A model generated the notes under the pieces. That model was not told the origin of the DNA, did no database searches, and saw only the letters and a list, made by a program, of their open reading frames with translations. Both the position numbers and the translations under genes were made by a program. Of a stretch of 64,000 nucleotides of DNA, positions 12,887 through 25,095 are shown piece after piece. The stretch comes from Tetragnatha versicolor (taxonomy: Eukaryota > Arthropoda > Arachnida > Araneae > Tetragnathidae). Position 1 is the first letter of the stretch; each line of letters starts with the position of its first letter. The stretch lies in assembly GCA_024610705.1 (NCBI GenBank), contig JANDEH010000009.1:50267565-50331564 (forward strand). Reading direction: 5' to 3'.

Positions 12887-13699
12887 GTAAGAGCACTTAA
12901 TTTCACTAGATACAGTTGGGCTCAGTTCAGGGATTGTCGTAATTAACAAGATGCTTAGCAAATAGTAATAACAACTTAGTAGTGTAATACAATAATGGAA
13001 AACTATAAAAATTTGGTACATTAAATTGGTTAGGTCCATTTATTGAGCAAATACAAGGGGGGGCTGTGGGGTTGCAGCCCCCTTGATAAAAAAAATTCTT
13101 CCAATTTTAGTACCGATTTGAATTTTCCCCACTTTTTAAATCAAAACAGGTAGTAATAGGGAATTTATGATGTTACTAAAAGATAAATCCTTTAAAATTT
13201 GAAAATTAAGTCCTTTTAAAAACAAGAGAGTCATTTTAAAATACAAAGTTTAGGTACACCTCAGCTTCCCTAGACAAAAATCCTGGATTCGCTATACTGT
13301 TGGTCAATTATACAATTACGGTTTGTCCCATGAAGCTGTAATTTCGAATTTGGAGCAACTTTATAAAATCTGCCTTATTTGAATATATTTATTTCTCTCA
13401 AGGGTTCTTCCTAATTTTTAAAATTTTCTGAAAAAAAGTCAACTATTGGTTTATTTACCTTACCTGTTCCGTTTCTTTCAACATCCACATCAAATCTTAC
13501 AGATGAAGATGCCCATAATTCCTGGTTTAGAATAACATAAGGAAACCACGAACATGTAGGTGAATTAAGTGTGGACGAATTGTGTGGGGTATCCCTCTAA
13601 CTTTTTTTTAACGTATTCCAATTTCTTAATGGTAAATGATGCTTCCATCCACAACTAAAAGTATCCTCCCGAAAGTGAGTACCTTGTGTACCCCAAGGG
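12887..13699 (+). other. Intron sequence after the PET exon
   Basis: AT-rich intron. A short patch around 13055-13085 has GGGGGGGCTGTGGGG followed by GCAGCCCCC, which can pair and resembles repeat-derived sequence. Nothing else was recognised. Confidence 0.5.
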
Positions 13700-14560
13700 T
13701 TTTCCTCCTTAATTCCCAAGGTTCTATGAGGTTGAAGTTGGGACACGGCACTAAACTGACGTCACGATATACCGTTTTTAAAACAGAGAAAGTATTAAAC
13801 ACAGAACATTAAAGGGACTGTGACGTGGATCTGATTGGAAGGAGAATGACCAATCCGCGAGAGACTTCGATAAAGGGTTCCTTCATTCGAAAGGTCCTAA
13901 CTCTTATTTTGATAACCCACGACTACTCTGGGCAATACTCTTCTCACTGAGGACCCAGATGGAAAACCAGCCGCGTGATTTCGGCCTGAGTTCAAAATCT
14001 CGGGAAAGTTATCAATTCCACGGTTGTTATGCTCAGACCTCACTTCCGGCCATCAGGATCGCCCTATCAGTGGCGCCTGAGCGCATATTTGGTTTATAAA
14101 CCATCGCCCAGCACAAAAAGGAAGTTCTCATCTGAGCGTCTGCACTTCCACTCAATTTGCTGCGCTCAGCCTTAGTATATCAGTCAATTGGATGAGAGAA
14201 AAGAAACGAAAAAAGCCATAAACAACACACATATTTACTGGGAAAGGCTTTCGAGGTCATCTAATGGTGCAGCTGTTTTCGGCTTCTTGTATTACCAAAG
14301 AAGGGGGAAGCGGCTGAGAAAATCAGCCGCGTGTTGCGGGCCGTTCGCATGTGGAATCGAACGCTCGCGGATTGGAAATCGCTGACTGGGCTGTTTATCA
14401 AGTAACGCTTCATTGGAAAGAATGGAAGCGTCAATGCTGCTGCGTGCTGAATGCGAGGGATGGTTAACTCTTCTCGGTGTGATGATAAATATTCGGCTAT
14501 GGGATTTACGGACGTGATTCGGATGGTATTTAACCACGGTGGATACATAACTATAGGTAA
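13700..14560 (+). promoter_or_regulatory. GC-richer block in the intron, possible internal promoter
   Basis: About 850 bp with much higher GC content than the flanks. It contains a TATAAA at 14095-14100 inside the palindrome GGTTTATAAACC, followed by CTCATCTG about 30 bp downstream as a weak initiator candidate. A GCGGCTGA/TCAGCCGC hairpin lies at 14310-14330. Open frames in both strands have no recognisable domain. Because it lies between the PET and LIM1 exons it could be an internal promoter or enhancer, but the sequence alone does not show this. Confidence 0.25.
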
Positions 14561-16139
14561 GATTTGAAGTATTTTCCCATGGCAATCTCTTTTTGTGGTT
14601 TTTAAGGGCGTGACTTAAAATAATGGGGAGTTCATCAAACATATGTTTTAAGTTTTCGTTGGATAAAAAAAAGTTTCCAGTGATAAATAGGTTGTTCTCT
14701 ATCGACTTTTATCTTTCTCTCTTAGTTTCTTTCAAACTCTATAATTCTATGGTTGTATAATCAACTTATCTTTTTTATAAGTAGTTGAAACATTACATAA
14801 CACTTTTCTTGCAAAAATTTCTTGCGTTCCTAAATGGTATCGTTTATTGAGAGAATCCGATGTTACTCTATTCATTAAAAATTTTTAGAAAGCCCACACC
14901 ATAAATGGATTTCTTTTAAATAGTTTGATTGTCTTTAAAAGATTAAATACATTTTAAGTTGATTTTTAAATTTTACAAGAATTTGTTTTTGATTTGGCAT
15001 TCATTAATATGGATGTTGTAGAAAGTTTTCACTGAAAGTACTGATAAATGTATGTAATAATGTAATATACTTAAAATGACCTTAAAAGGTAATAAGTTTA
15101 GAAAAAAACACAGAAAATCAGGAAAATATAGTTAATAGAATTATCTGCAATAATAAGAACAAGCTTTACGTTTATAATTTATTTTTTGTAACAATGAAAG
15201 TCTTAATGAAACTAAAATTTACTCAGACTTAAACTGCACAGAAATTTTCAGATTGCATTGGAGAATTCTTAACATGGAACCAAAAAAGTTTTCTTTATAA
15301 AAAGAAGAAAGCGTTGAGAGAGATAACTTTATCGGATGAACCGCAAGTGAATATTTAGAAATATTCTATTGACATCTCGCGATTAAGAATGACCTAGGTG
15401 AAGAAAAATTGATACGCTATCTCAGACCATATTTTAAGAGTATGGCATGAGAAAATATATAAATATAGAAGATCCATTGTTCTCATTAATTAGTTTTATC
15501 GTTTTACTTTTTCAAAATAAAGGAGAAATTAATTATATTGAATAATGCAGATACTTTCAAAGGTTCATCTAGAGAGAAAATGGGTCCGTTTTGAGACCCT
15601 TCACAAAATTATAATCACCAAAAACGAACTCTTCACAAAAGTGCAGACCAAAATTGGTTCGAAAATTGATTTCAAAATGTTTCTATCGTTTTAAAATGGA
15701 ATTTGCCAGATTTTAGGTCAATTTTTAAAGTTATGGATGCTGTGGTTTACGAGCCCTTTGTCTTCACAAAATTGCATTTGATTTTTCACAAAATTCCATT
15801 TAACTTTTCACAAAATTCCCCTGGTAGAAAATTTTGGATGAACCCCAGACTTAAAATGTGAAAATTTTAACTGATTGTATCATTGCTGTTGAACATTTAA
15901 ATATTTATTTTTTTATGAAAAGATAATTTTCAATTAAGAGATCCCCACACCTAAGCATAGATCTCAATTCAATTATCTACATAAAGGAACAATGCTATAT
16001 CTTAAATATTGGAGAAAGTCCCAATGCTATCATTTAAAAACCTTCTACAAAAATATTACTGCTGTTAATTTTAAAAGGAACGAAAATAAATGAGGATTTC
16101 GTATACCTTACGAATCTGGAACTTAAATAACTACTAGGG
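14561..16139 (+). other. AT-rich intron with short TTCACAAAATT repeats
   Basis: Intron sequence. At about 15600-15820 the motif TTCACAAAA(T/G)T occurs five times at irregular spacing. No coding or RNA gene was recognised. Confidence 0.45.
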
Positions 16140-16520
16140 CAGGTGTCTCGAACACCAAGGCAAAGCCGACTCCCTGTGGTTATTACTGAGGAACTTCACG
16201 CTGTGCAGTAAGTGCGTAAAGGTGCACGAAAAATATCCAGAGCTTCATTTACTTGAGCTGTGTCGAAACGGAGAACATCGAAAACCAGCTCAGATACATT
16301 TTTCAGCATTCCGATTGCACAAGTTTTGGGGCGAGCTTGAAAATTTTTCTTGTTGAACTTTTCGCGTTATTTCGGAAACTACCCGTGATGTGTTCCCAGC
16401 TTATTTACTTTTGAAGCAGTCAGTGTGTGGACGATGGTTGTTCTGTTTGGATGGTCTGTGATCTGCTAGAAGGATTTTTTTTGCCAATTTTCCTCTTCAG
16501 ACACTCGTAGAATTTTCAAC
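16140..16520 (+). other. Possible leader of the small ORF at 16521
   Basis: GC-richer sequence just upstream of the micropeptide ORF. It holds a strong donor (GCA, then GTAAGTG at 16208) and a good acceptor (TTTTCCTCTTCAG ending at 16500), so a 5' exon ending at 16207 could be joined to an exon starting at 16501. Alternatively, transcription could begin near the TCAGTGTG initiator-like sequence around 16418 and read through unspliced. In that case a short upstream ORF starting at 16434 precedes the main one. Neither model can be proved from sequence. Confidence 0.3.
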
Positions 16521-16658
16521 ATGGATGACCCAATAACGTATATTTTCTTATTGGCTGGTAAATTGGAGACGGAATTGTTTGAATTGTTACGTTTGATTGT
16601 CTTCGGAATTATTTTCATTCTCGTATTCGTTTTTTGGATATTTCATTTGTTTATTTAA
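16521..16658 (+). CDS. Candidate micropeptide with a C-terminal membrane helix, 45 aa
   Basis: The ATG opens a 45-codon frame closed by TAA. Residues 1-3 are Met-Asp-Asp. Residues 14-24 (KLETELFELLR) form an amphipathic charged segment. Residues 25-45 are almost all Ile, Leu, Val, Phe and Trp and run to the stop codon, so the product should be a tail-anchored membrane peptide. Length and layout resemble the SERCA-regulating peptides (sarcolamban in insects, myoregulin and phospholamban in vertebrates), but I see no decisive sequence match. A splice acceptor at 16500 lies 20 nt upstream of the ATG. If the internal GGTAAAT were used as a donor, the phase (1) would not fit the LIM1 exon (phase 0). 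This argues for a nested gene rather than a host exon. Chance is possible for an ORF this short. Confidence 0.4.
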   Translation: MDDPITYIFLLAGKLETELFELLRLIVFGIIFILVFVFWIFHLFI

Positions 16659-17456
16659 AGTTTAGAAAACGATATTTCGCTTATAGAAATGGGTTTGTAA
16701 ATGGGTAAGTAACTTAGTTATAAGGCATTTACTTTTTTATGTCTTTATTAACTTATCTAGAAGATAAAATAATTGTTTTAGATTTTATTAGTTATCAATG
16801 TATGTAACTCATTATACAAGTACTGCTGTACCCTATCTTAATTCGCTCTCCTTGTCTGGCAAACTACTGCCCAAGAAACAATTTGATCTCCAGAAGATTT
16901 CATCCGCCCCATGAACTTTTTTTTGCCTTGGATTTTTTTTCTTACAAAATTGATTACATACTTGCAAATATTGACAACTTTCGCTGTTGTTCTTAAAATT
17001 TGTTGCTTTGTTTATGTTAAAAATTATTTCAGTCCCTTTTATACAGATTTTTAGAAATCACTTAAAAAGTCATACCTGTGAATTGTAAAAACAGATAAGG
17101 GAAAATTTGATCAATTCAACCTATCACGCATTTTTTCACCAGCATTTTTAAGGCATTTATGATAGTCGTCTAGGTAAAATATATTCGGAAATCATCTCTT
17201 GTTTTTCATTCCTGAAGTAAAAAAAGAGGATCTTAGTAAACTTTTAAAATATTAAAATAAGTAGTAAGGATGACATGTTCGCGAAATTGCCCTTTGTTAA
17301 TCGGAATCGGATAACCTTTACTAATATCTGTTGTAACACCAAAAAATACCTATTCTTGTGAAAATTGCTTTGTCGATGGAGGAAACCGAGTGAAAATTTC
17401 CCAACCTTTTCCCCAGCAATCCTCACTACATTTTTCGCTTTTTATTTCATTTCCAG
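16659..17456 (+). other. AT-rich intron before the LIM1 exon
   Basis: AT-rich intron that ends in TTTCATTTCCAG, a good acceptor. No other feature was found. Confidence 0.6.
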
Positions 17457-17672
17457 ACCTGCAAAAACTGCGGTGGCGATCTGAACGCTGGAGAGTTATG
17501 TGTGGTGGCACCGAAGTTGGGGGAGGATGTTTACTTCCACCCATCCTGCTTCTACTGCTCCGTCTGCGAGGAATTGCTGGTGGACCTCACCTACTGTGTC
17601 CGAGAAGAAGTGCTGTACTGCGAAAGGCACTATGCCGAGCAGATGAAGCCACGATGCTCAGCCTGCGATGAA
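17457..17672 (+). CDS. Lmpt: LIM1 exon of the Limpet/testin-type PET-LIM protein
   Basis: A 216-nt exon (72 codons, phase 0 at both ends) with acceptor TTCCAG and donor GTAATT. It encodes one complete LIM zinc-binding domain. Site one is Cys2, Cys5, His28 and Cys31; site two is Cys34, Cys37, Cys55 and His58. It then starts the next LIM domain with Cys67 and Cys70 (KPRCSACDE), so LIM2 is split by the next intron. The VVAPKLGEDV, EELLVDLTYCV and YCERHYAE stretches are typical of Limpet/LIM-9 and insect testin; Prickle and vertebrate testin have a different loop at VVAPK. LIM domains mediate protein contacts at the cytoskeleton and, in muscle, at the sarcomere. No LIM2 continuation was found in the remaining 46 kb, so the following exon probably lies outside the window. 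Confidence 0.9.
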
Positions 17673-20600
17673 GTAATTACATTTTTTTTGTCTTTTCATC
17701 TTTCTACCAAGGGCGCTGGGGGATTTCTTTTGGGGGGTGCACTGTATCTACAGATTATGCTACCAATTAGTAAAATATAATTTATAAGTCTGCTTATTTT
17801 CTTTTCTGCCAGGGAAGTAATAAAAGAGTTTCAACTACCGAAGGGGGTGTGGGGTTCCTCCACCAGATGAAAAGTTTTGGAAATTTTGCTCTAAAAACAG
17901 GTTTCTAACTATAGTTTTGGTGCATCTAGTCCGAACTCTTTGGATTTACATTTTTAGGTAGGATTTACATTTAGAGGATCTTGATGTATAAAAAGTTGAA
18001 ATACAGTTCCAAGTACAAGAGGGGATCTCGGGGTCATCACCCAGAAAATTTTTTGAAATTTAACCCTGAAATCAGGGTTTCAACTTGGTTCTGGTACACC
18101 TAGTACGACTTTTGGATATACATTTTTACGTAGGATTTAGATTTTGATGAACTTATTTTGAAAAAAGTTTTGAATAATAAAGTTCCTAGCACAAAAGTGG
18201 GGGTTTTAGGGACCGTAAAATTTTTTAAGATTTGACCTTTGGTACACCAAGTCCAAATTTCGGGGAGGGCCATGGCCCCCCTCTGCCCACCCTTATATAC
18301 CCAAGTGGGTGCAAGTGCACCCCCTAGCACCCTGCTGCTGAAGCCCATGGCCGGCCGAAGATTTAGAAAAAAGTTTCCACTAAATCTTCCCGTGAAATCT
18401 GACTGTCCTTCTTTGGTTGTTAACCCGTTATATGAATGTCGACAGTTCGTTATGTTCATTACCAAGGATTTATGTCGAGAAGTGTTTCAGATGACTTCCT
18501 ATGTCTTGACGCGGTTAATTATTTTATTGCTGAGTCGTGGCGTTTGTGACGTGGAGAGGGATTTACTTCCGTGTTCCGTTGAAAGAAATATTTAAGACAT
18601 TCGTAGATTCGTAAATTAATTTATGTCTTCTTTTTACCTGGGCTAGGCTACAGATAAAGAAGAGAGGGAAATGTCAAAAAAGTTAATTATTGCTTAGAAA
18701 ATCATACTTAAGCCTAATTTACTAGCACAGCACAATTTATTTCACCCCAGCTATAACATATGTGCTAATTTTTAGAATTAGGAATGGTTAGAATTAATCT
18801 TCAGACAGAGAGGGGTTCTTTTGGTATATCTCATATGGACTGGCTGCTTTAAAAAGAAATATCGTAAAATGTACTGATTATTGTGATAATTCCCTTTTTA
18901 TAATTAATGTGTGTTAAGATAATAAAAAGCCTCTAATTTCTACATTCCAACCATATATTTTAACGATTATAATTTAGTACTAAGAAGTGGTATAAACTAG
19001 TTTTACCACTAGTTCATCTTTTCACCTTTTTAAAACAATCATTCCTTTCCGTTTGTTAAACCCAAAAATTATATGCGTTATTTATTAAATCCGTGTGTTA
19101 TTTTTAAACTTTATTAACATCATTGCCAACGAGCTAAAAGTTTTAGTAAGGTTGAACTTATTTAATATAGAATTAGTATAATATTCACACACTTGGGGGG
19201 TTTAGGTTTTTTCTTATCAAGTTGCGGTTTCTCGCAGCTTAGTTGATATTCATTGAGAAAATTAACAGTCGACTGGCACACTGCCGAAACGTCAGCAGAA
19301 ATTAACTCAGTTTTCGTCTCAGCACGTTTTTCTGAGATTCGTGTTTTTGAAGATTTCATGGTTAATGTGGCATTCACTCATAACTCAGACAATTTTTTTG
19401 CCGGGGCTTATACTTTCTATGCACGTGACAACTTTTTGACACGGGTCGCAACCTACGAACTAATGAATTTAAGTTCAAGTACTATTTATGCTCGAAAGAA
19501 AAATTAATGAGACATTGAAATATTCAGACTATCTTAACTTTTTTTTATATTCAAGTCTGGTTCATAACCTGCCGCTCTCTTAAAATAGTTCTGATGAGAG
19601 TGAGTAAGGTGCCTCTCCCTTTCAACCTTTTCTTTACTTAATTTAATTTTTAAATGAGTGTTGATATGGAAAAGTAAGGTCATTTTTTAACTCACGTATG
19701 AAGTCATATTAAAAATGTTTTGGTAACATTTTTTTAAATTTGGTGCATTGTATAACTTCTCCAATTTCAAAATATTTTCATGCTTGATATCCACTTTTTA
19801 TCTCAATTAGACAAATAGGTCTCTTTGTTATTTAGTTCATTTTAATATAACTGTCCTATCAAATATCATTGTTAATTGCATTTGAGATTTTTATGAAAAT
19901 CTTACTCCTTACTTTCCTCTTAAGGCCTTAAATCGATAAATTTAGAAATATGTCTATCGCATTTTTTAGTTATGCAGTTGTTATAATTTTTTGTTACGTT
20001 TTCATAATAGCTGAATCTCTTTTCGGAAGTAATAATAAATTACTATTAAGGCCATACGACCATTTAATAAATTTTTCCGGGCGTTCTTAAAACTAGTTTA
20101 ATACTCATGTCTTTATAAGTTTTTTTAATCTTGTTTACGGGACCGTAACCGGACCACTCACAAACTTTCAGTAGTTTTAGGCTGACAGCTATTTTTGAAC
20201 AAACATTTAGGCAAAAATTTTAGACCTTTCACCAGTAAAATATGAAGTGCATTTTGCAACATGACTTAAAACATTTAAGAAAGAATTATCCTTAATAGAG
20301 TTGTCTTTTTTGTGTCAAAATGTACGTTGATGTAGGTTGGCTTATACGAGAGCTCGTAATATACCTAGAGTTGATTTAAAATAAATATAAAAATCGTGCA
20401 ATACATTTATACAACGCCAATATAATATTACCTGAAACAGTTTATAAGAGCATAAAGCCTTCATTTCATATTGGGCGATCGAATATTTGTGGGGTTAGTA
20501 AGGTAAAACATGAATAGATTAACTACTACCAAACTAGGCCATTCCCAAGGTTTTGTCCTATATTTTTCAATGCTAAGGAAACAATTAGGCTTCCGAAATA

Positions 20601-22800
20601 GGTCATCGACGTCTAGAGTATCCATAAAAATCAAGAGTTTAACCCGACATCCGAAACAGTTACTTAGTATCGATTCGTAAATGCGAAGGGAGCACACGCA
20701 ATGGGTGATGCGATGCATGCTAAATAACCGCTATATTACTTTTATCATTGATCTCATCTTTAGATCTTTATTTACCTACTTATATGTAATAAAACAGAAA
20801 CACTTATGAATTAACTGGTAACATAAGATCCTTGTGTCCATAAAATCTTTAAACCAAAAGAAGAAAAATACCTAAAAGTACATAAAATGAAATACCTGTC
20901 TGCCTGAAAATACCTAAGTAGTTCATAGGAGTTAAATTAAAATAAAGTAAATGCTAAGTATGAGTTCAAGTAATACGAATTGTACATAAGTTGTTTTTTT
21001 AATCTTAAATTACTATGCAACATGAAATTCAGAAGGGTGACGTGTTGTCAGATAGGTGTTTCATGATACCCAAGTCGTTTAAAAGATACTTTTAATCAGT
21101 TTTCAATATTTTTATGACTTTTTAACTAGTTTTAAAAAGTTACTATTCTGACTATTTTGGGAAATTCAGTCTTTGCTGTAAAAGTTCACGAAAAAAAAAG
21201 AAATCCCATCTACATGAAAATTGATCAATTTTGAAAACTAAGTTTGGAAATATCTCAGTTATTAATTTTTATTATTGCGTTATTTTTTGTAACGGGATAC
21301 GGTATGGTTTTCGTTCCTTTGGGTTGAACATATTTATTCTTGACCATCGATATTGATTCGTTCAAAATATTAAACTGAACAATTTTGAAGTAGAAATAAA
21401 TTTACCGTTGCTGGACAGGTGATTTAATATTAACAAAAGACAAAAACATCTATTTGATATAGTAGTTAGTTTCTTCTATAGGTGCAATAGAATCACAACA
21501 AAAAAAACCCCACACCTCCGTTACTTATGGTGTTTGGCGCTGAAATTTAATTTCAAAGCAAAATTTAACATACCTGTTTAATAGTGGTCACTGTTTTTCC
21601 TGTAGTCTTCTGTCAAATCAATTAGAAAATTCTTGTCGGGTATTTTTTCTCGGTTTCTGCTTCAAGTCTACAACCAATCTCTGTAAAAGGTTGTATTTCC
21701 TCAAAGATGGTTTCATCGCCTGTTTGCCGACGGAATGCTCTCAGGTTGGTCCTAGACAAGACTGAGCCTAGCAGTGAAATAAAATGCGCGGCAATGGCTT
21801 GTCTATGACTGTCTTGAGATAACACACCGATGGATTCTTTGAAACCTCCTTCCTGTGGACATCATTTTATTGAAAAATCTGAAAATACAGATACAATCTT
21901 TCTATATCAATTGGTTTAGCGGTAGTCTATGCATTCGAATTCAGTAAGTTCTCTTATAGAGATGTATACTGGTATTCAAGCTTTTAAGTTCTTGGTAATC
22001 TCACTCCTCTTTATTCTACGTCCATAATGGAAAATATTCTGTCGTCTACCTATGGTGTTTGTTTTGGTTATTTACGTTTGAATGAATATTCAGATTTCTT
22101 ACACCTTAAATGTATCAGTAGCTTTGTTCTTGTGATTCGTTAGATTATTACTGTAGTTGTAGTAATACTCTGTAGTTTCATGAATTCAGAAAAGATCTAT
22201 GAAAATGTTGAATATTGAAGTTAAAACTAAGAAGGGGCAATCCCCTATAGCTACATCAAATTTGATTCTCAAACAAACAGTGTGTTATTACAATAAGATC
22301 CTCCAAACCTGATATTGTCAATTGACAAAACTTTTGCTTATTACTTTTATTTATTACTTTGCAATTGAGTTCGCAAGTCAAAATCTTCTTAATATTATCA
22401 TTCAGACCTGCTGAAATTTTGGAGTTCTGTGTCCATTAAACAAAATAAACATCTTAAATACTTGCATGCAAAATATTGTTTTAAAAATTGACAGTTCATA
22501 GTGCTATAAAATAAAAAACACTGAAGAGATTTGAAAAAGAAAAAAAAACATTGTTAAAAATTTTTTTTACATGCAGTTCGAGTTTTCTAAAAGCTTACCG
22601 AGTATACATACTTATACTATACCATCTGGAGTTCATCAACCTCTCGTAGTGATTCTTCGTTGTTAAAAGTTAGAGTTTTGACGCTTTTGTGAACTCTCTC
22701 TTCTCTGAAGATTCAAAGTCGGTATAAATAGGATGCTTCTGGAGCTTGTTGATCTTATTCTGGGATTTTTTTCGGCCAATGGAAAAAAATTGACGGACGA
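17673..22800 (+). other. Long intron, mostly AT-rich, with repeat remains
   Basis: Apart from the tandem repeat at 17879-18260, the stretch is AT-rich. A patch at 19195-19500 contains CTGCCGAAACGTCAGC, a sequence type seen near the 3' parts of some retroelements, but no domain is intact. The minus-strand frame at 21622-21825 is locally GC-richer but unrecognised. No LIM2 exon was found. Confidence 0.4.
17879..18260. repeat. Degenerate tandem repeat, about 2.5 units
   Basis: The segments starting near 17900 and 18076 share a block that reads roughly GGT.CA.CTAGT.CGA, then a TTTGGAT.TACATTTTTA stretch, then GTAGGATTTA. The period is about 173 bp. A third partial unit starts near 18240. Divergence is high, so it is an old duplication. 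Its source is unknown. Confidence 0.5.
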
Positions 22801-22807
22801 TACTTGA

Positions 22808-22878
22808 CAGTTGAAGATAAGATTACGTTAAGTAGTTTGTAAAAACGCTTGCTTGGCGTAGCTCTTATCTTAGACTGA
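22808..22878 (+). ncRNA. Pre-microRNA-like hairpin 1
   Basis: The 5' arm AAGATAAGATTACGTTAAGT pairs with the 3' arm GCTTGGCGTAGCTCTTATCTT through about 25 pairs, with one small bulge and a loop of about 12 nt. Several pairs are U:G, which hold only if the plus strand is transcribed. The 5' arm contains TAAGATT, also present at the matching place in the four hairpins at 24.7-25.9 kb, but the rest is not clearly homologous to them. Size and shape fit an animal pre-microRNA; no known mature sequence was recognised. Confidence 0.35.
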
Positions 22879-24714
22879 CTCATAGACAATCAGCCCGCTA
22901 AAGAAGTTATTGAAAACAATTCTCTAAACCTCCACTGTGAGCATTGGATACAATCGAGTATTAAGTGGATTTCATTGACCCCTTGTATTCTATCAACACA
23001 CTGAAAGCGTTTTCACGATATTTTTTTCTAATTTATACAGAATTTTTTACTGAATGTGAAAGTTGTATATTACTTAATAACAATGCAAAGGAAAAAAAGA
23101 AAATTATATAATTTTCCGTGTTTACCTTTTGTGTGGGTGTAGTCATATTTCCACCTGTCCAGTTTGTCACCTGTTTGAGGAGGTAGAAAGTTTTATTGGT
23201 GAAAGTCGCATTGTCGGTAAGAAAAAAGATTCGTATTTCGCTTTAGACAATATTTAAAAAAATAGTTTTGCTTTATAAGCTTTACTCTTATTGCATCAGG
23301 GCTCGTAATCTTTCTTACAAAGTTAATTTTAAAATATTTTAATAAGAATTTTATTATTATTTTTAACATTTATCGATATAACTAAAGAAATTTATCGAAA
23401 TGGCATCCCTGAGTTCTTGAGACGGTTTATTTTGACCCTTTCTTATTTAATATTTTATTTAAAAAATAAATTTATATTCAATTTTTATATATGTTACGGA
23501 AAAAGTGATAAATTTCATTGATAAATGCCATTGAATTTATCACATTGCCCTCCTCTTCTTCGGGCATTATTAATAATGCCCAATTCATCACAATGCCCAT
23601 TACATATATATGATATTTAATCATGATGGACCATCAATTTTAGTGGTGGGTTTGATAAAAACTATGTAAATACTTTCTCTGAACATTTTGCTTAAAATAT
23701 TCACATAAGTATTAAGTATCAAAACGTGTAATCTTAAAGACCAAGTATCTTCAGCTTTGTTATTAATTAAAAGCAAGCTTCGCTTTTTTTGGATTCAAGA
23801 ACGCATGAAATAAGTAGTAGCTTTGTTATTAACAATTGAATATTGTTTTTACATAATGTATTTAAAACTTAAGGATATCAAAATTATCTACCGAATATCG
23901 CATAAGGAACATAATAAGAAATATTAATATTTTCACATATTAAGAAACTAAATTTAAAAAATTAGACAAGAGAACGTTAAAAAAGTATCCAGACTTCTTA
24001 AGATCGATATGAGTACAATAAATGAATATTCTTTGATTTAGGTGGAGAAAGTTGAGTATAAAATCGTTACTACTACGCTAAAAATATAGTCATTCTATTG
24101 TCGAATGAATACTATTCTTTATCTTTCAAAGACAAAGTTTTCTGTATTAGTTATTTTCTAAGGCAAAGTATTTTACAGAAAGAAAAGCTTTAAGTTTTCT
24201 TTTTTCATTACATCATGTTTAATCACTATGAACTTTATTTTAAATAAGATAGCTACAAATGTTCATATGAATAAAATTTAATGAATATTTAACTCAGGGG
24301 TTTAATTTTTGAATATGTGGAAACAGAAATTAAAAATCATGGATATTAACCATATGCTCTCTTTTTTACTTATTCCTAATAGTTATTCATAAGTTATGTG
24401 AATTGTAACTGGTAGAGCTGAAGTATTTTTTGTAGATTTATACCGATTTTAAACTTATTTTTATAATGACATTCCTTTATTAGAACCTTATATAAATAAT
24501 GAATTTTTACAAATTTGACACTATTCGGTATTTTGTTGCCTTAATAAAAACTCAAATTTGTTGGTTTAAATCAGAACTGAAAGTTAATCCTCTCTGTTAC
24601 CCTATATAGCCTATAAAACCTATTTTTGAAAAGCAATAAAACATCTTTTAATTTTCTCCCGAATATTTGAGAAACTGTCTAAAGCTAGATTTATGCTTTA
24701 GTACTTTTGGAAGT
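22879..24714 (+). other. AT-rich intron
   Basis: AT-rich sequence between hairpin 1 and the hairpin cluster. Nothing recognised. Confidence 0.5.
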
Positions 24715-24801
24715 TGTACACGACGATCTAAGATTCGTTTACGACAGTCGGTTTTCCTGGCACTTGCCTGTCGTATTTGCATCTTAGCTGGTCCTGTTAC
24801 A
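24715..24801 (+). ncRNA. Pre-microRNA-like hairpin 2 (paralogue group)
   Basis: An 87-nt stem-loop. The 5' arm has CTAAGATTCG then TACGACAGTCG; the 3' arm has GCCTGTCGTA then GCATCTTAG. The two helical blocks are CTAAGAT with ATCTTAG and TACGACAG with CTGTCGTA, separated by a small internal loop. The terminal loop is about 14 nt. Both arms are shared with hairpins 3-5 while the loop differs, the pattern expected of microRNA paralogues and also of a decayed foldback repeat. Confidence 0.4.
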
Positions 24802-24819
24802 GGATACCTTAGTTTCAAG

Positions 24820-24950
24820 AAGAACCTATAGGATGGATACCTTATCAAAGAAGAACTTAAAGAATACTTCATTACAGAAGAACCTGAAGGATGCTTATTA
24901 GAGAAGAACTTAAAGGATATTTTATTAAAGAACTTAAAGGATGGATGATA
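24820..24950. repeat. Short tandem repeat, five units of 24-31 bp
   Basis: Units starting at 24820, 24851, 24878, 24904 and 24928 all begin AAGAAC(C/T)T.(A/T)AGGAT or a near variant. Unit length falls from 31 to 24 bp. It lies between hairpins 2 and 3. Confidence 0.7.
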
Positions 24951-24980
24951 CAGCACTGATTTGAATGCGGACGTTGGAAT

Positions 24981-25062
24981 GCAAGAACAGATTAAGATTC
25001 GGTCACGACAGACGGTATGTTTTAGACTTCGCCTGTCGAGCCGATGTCTTGGTTTGTTTTGC
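24981..25062 (+). ncRNA. Pre-microRNA-like hairpin 3 (paralogue group)
   Basis: An 82-nt stem-loop. The 5' arm ACAGATTAAGATTCGG then CACGACAGACG pairs with the 3' arm CGCCTGTCGAG then CCGATGTCTTGGTTTGT. About 30 pairs form, including several G:U and U:G pairs that would become mismatches on the opposite strand, so the plus strand (same as the PET-LIM gene) is favoured. The terminal loop is about 15 nt. Confidence 0.45.
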
Positions 25063-25095
25063 TTAAGTTCTTCAGAATAATCTTACTATATTTTA

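Noticed and set aside
14188..14642. Overlapping frames on both strands in a GC-richer block
   Set aside because: Several frames of similar length overlap without any recognisable motif or splice context. Composition alone explains them.
19195..19507. CTGCCGAAACGTCAGC patch resembling the 3' part of some retroelements
   Set aside because: The similarity is limited to a short motif, with no intact domain, tail or target duplication.
21622..21825. Minus-strand frame that looked protein-like
   Set aside because: It is charged and mixed in composition, but no family was recognised. It may be a remnant of a mobile element.
21912..21950. GGTTTAGCGGTAG followed by ATTCGAATTC, tRNA-like at first sight
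   Set aside because: It does not form a cloverleaf and the B-box-like part is off consensus, so it is neither a tRNA nor a clear SINE.
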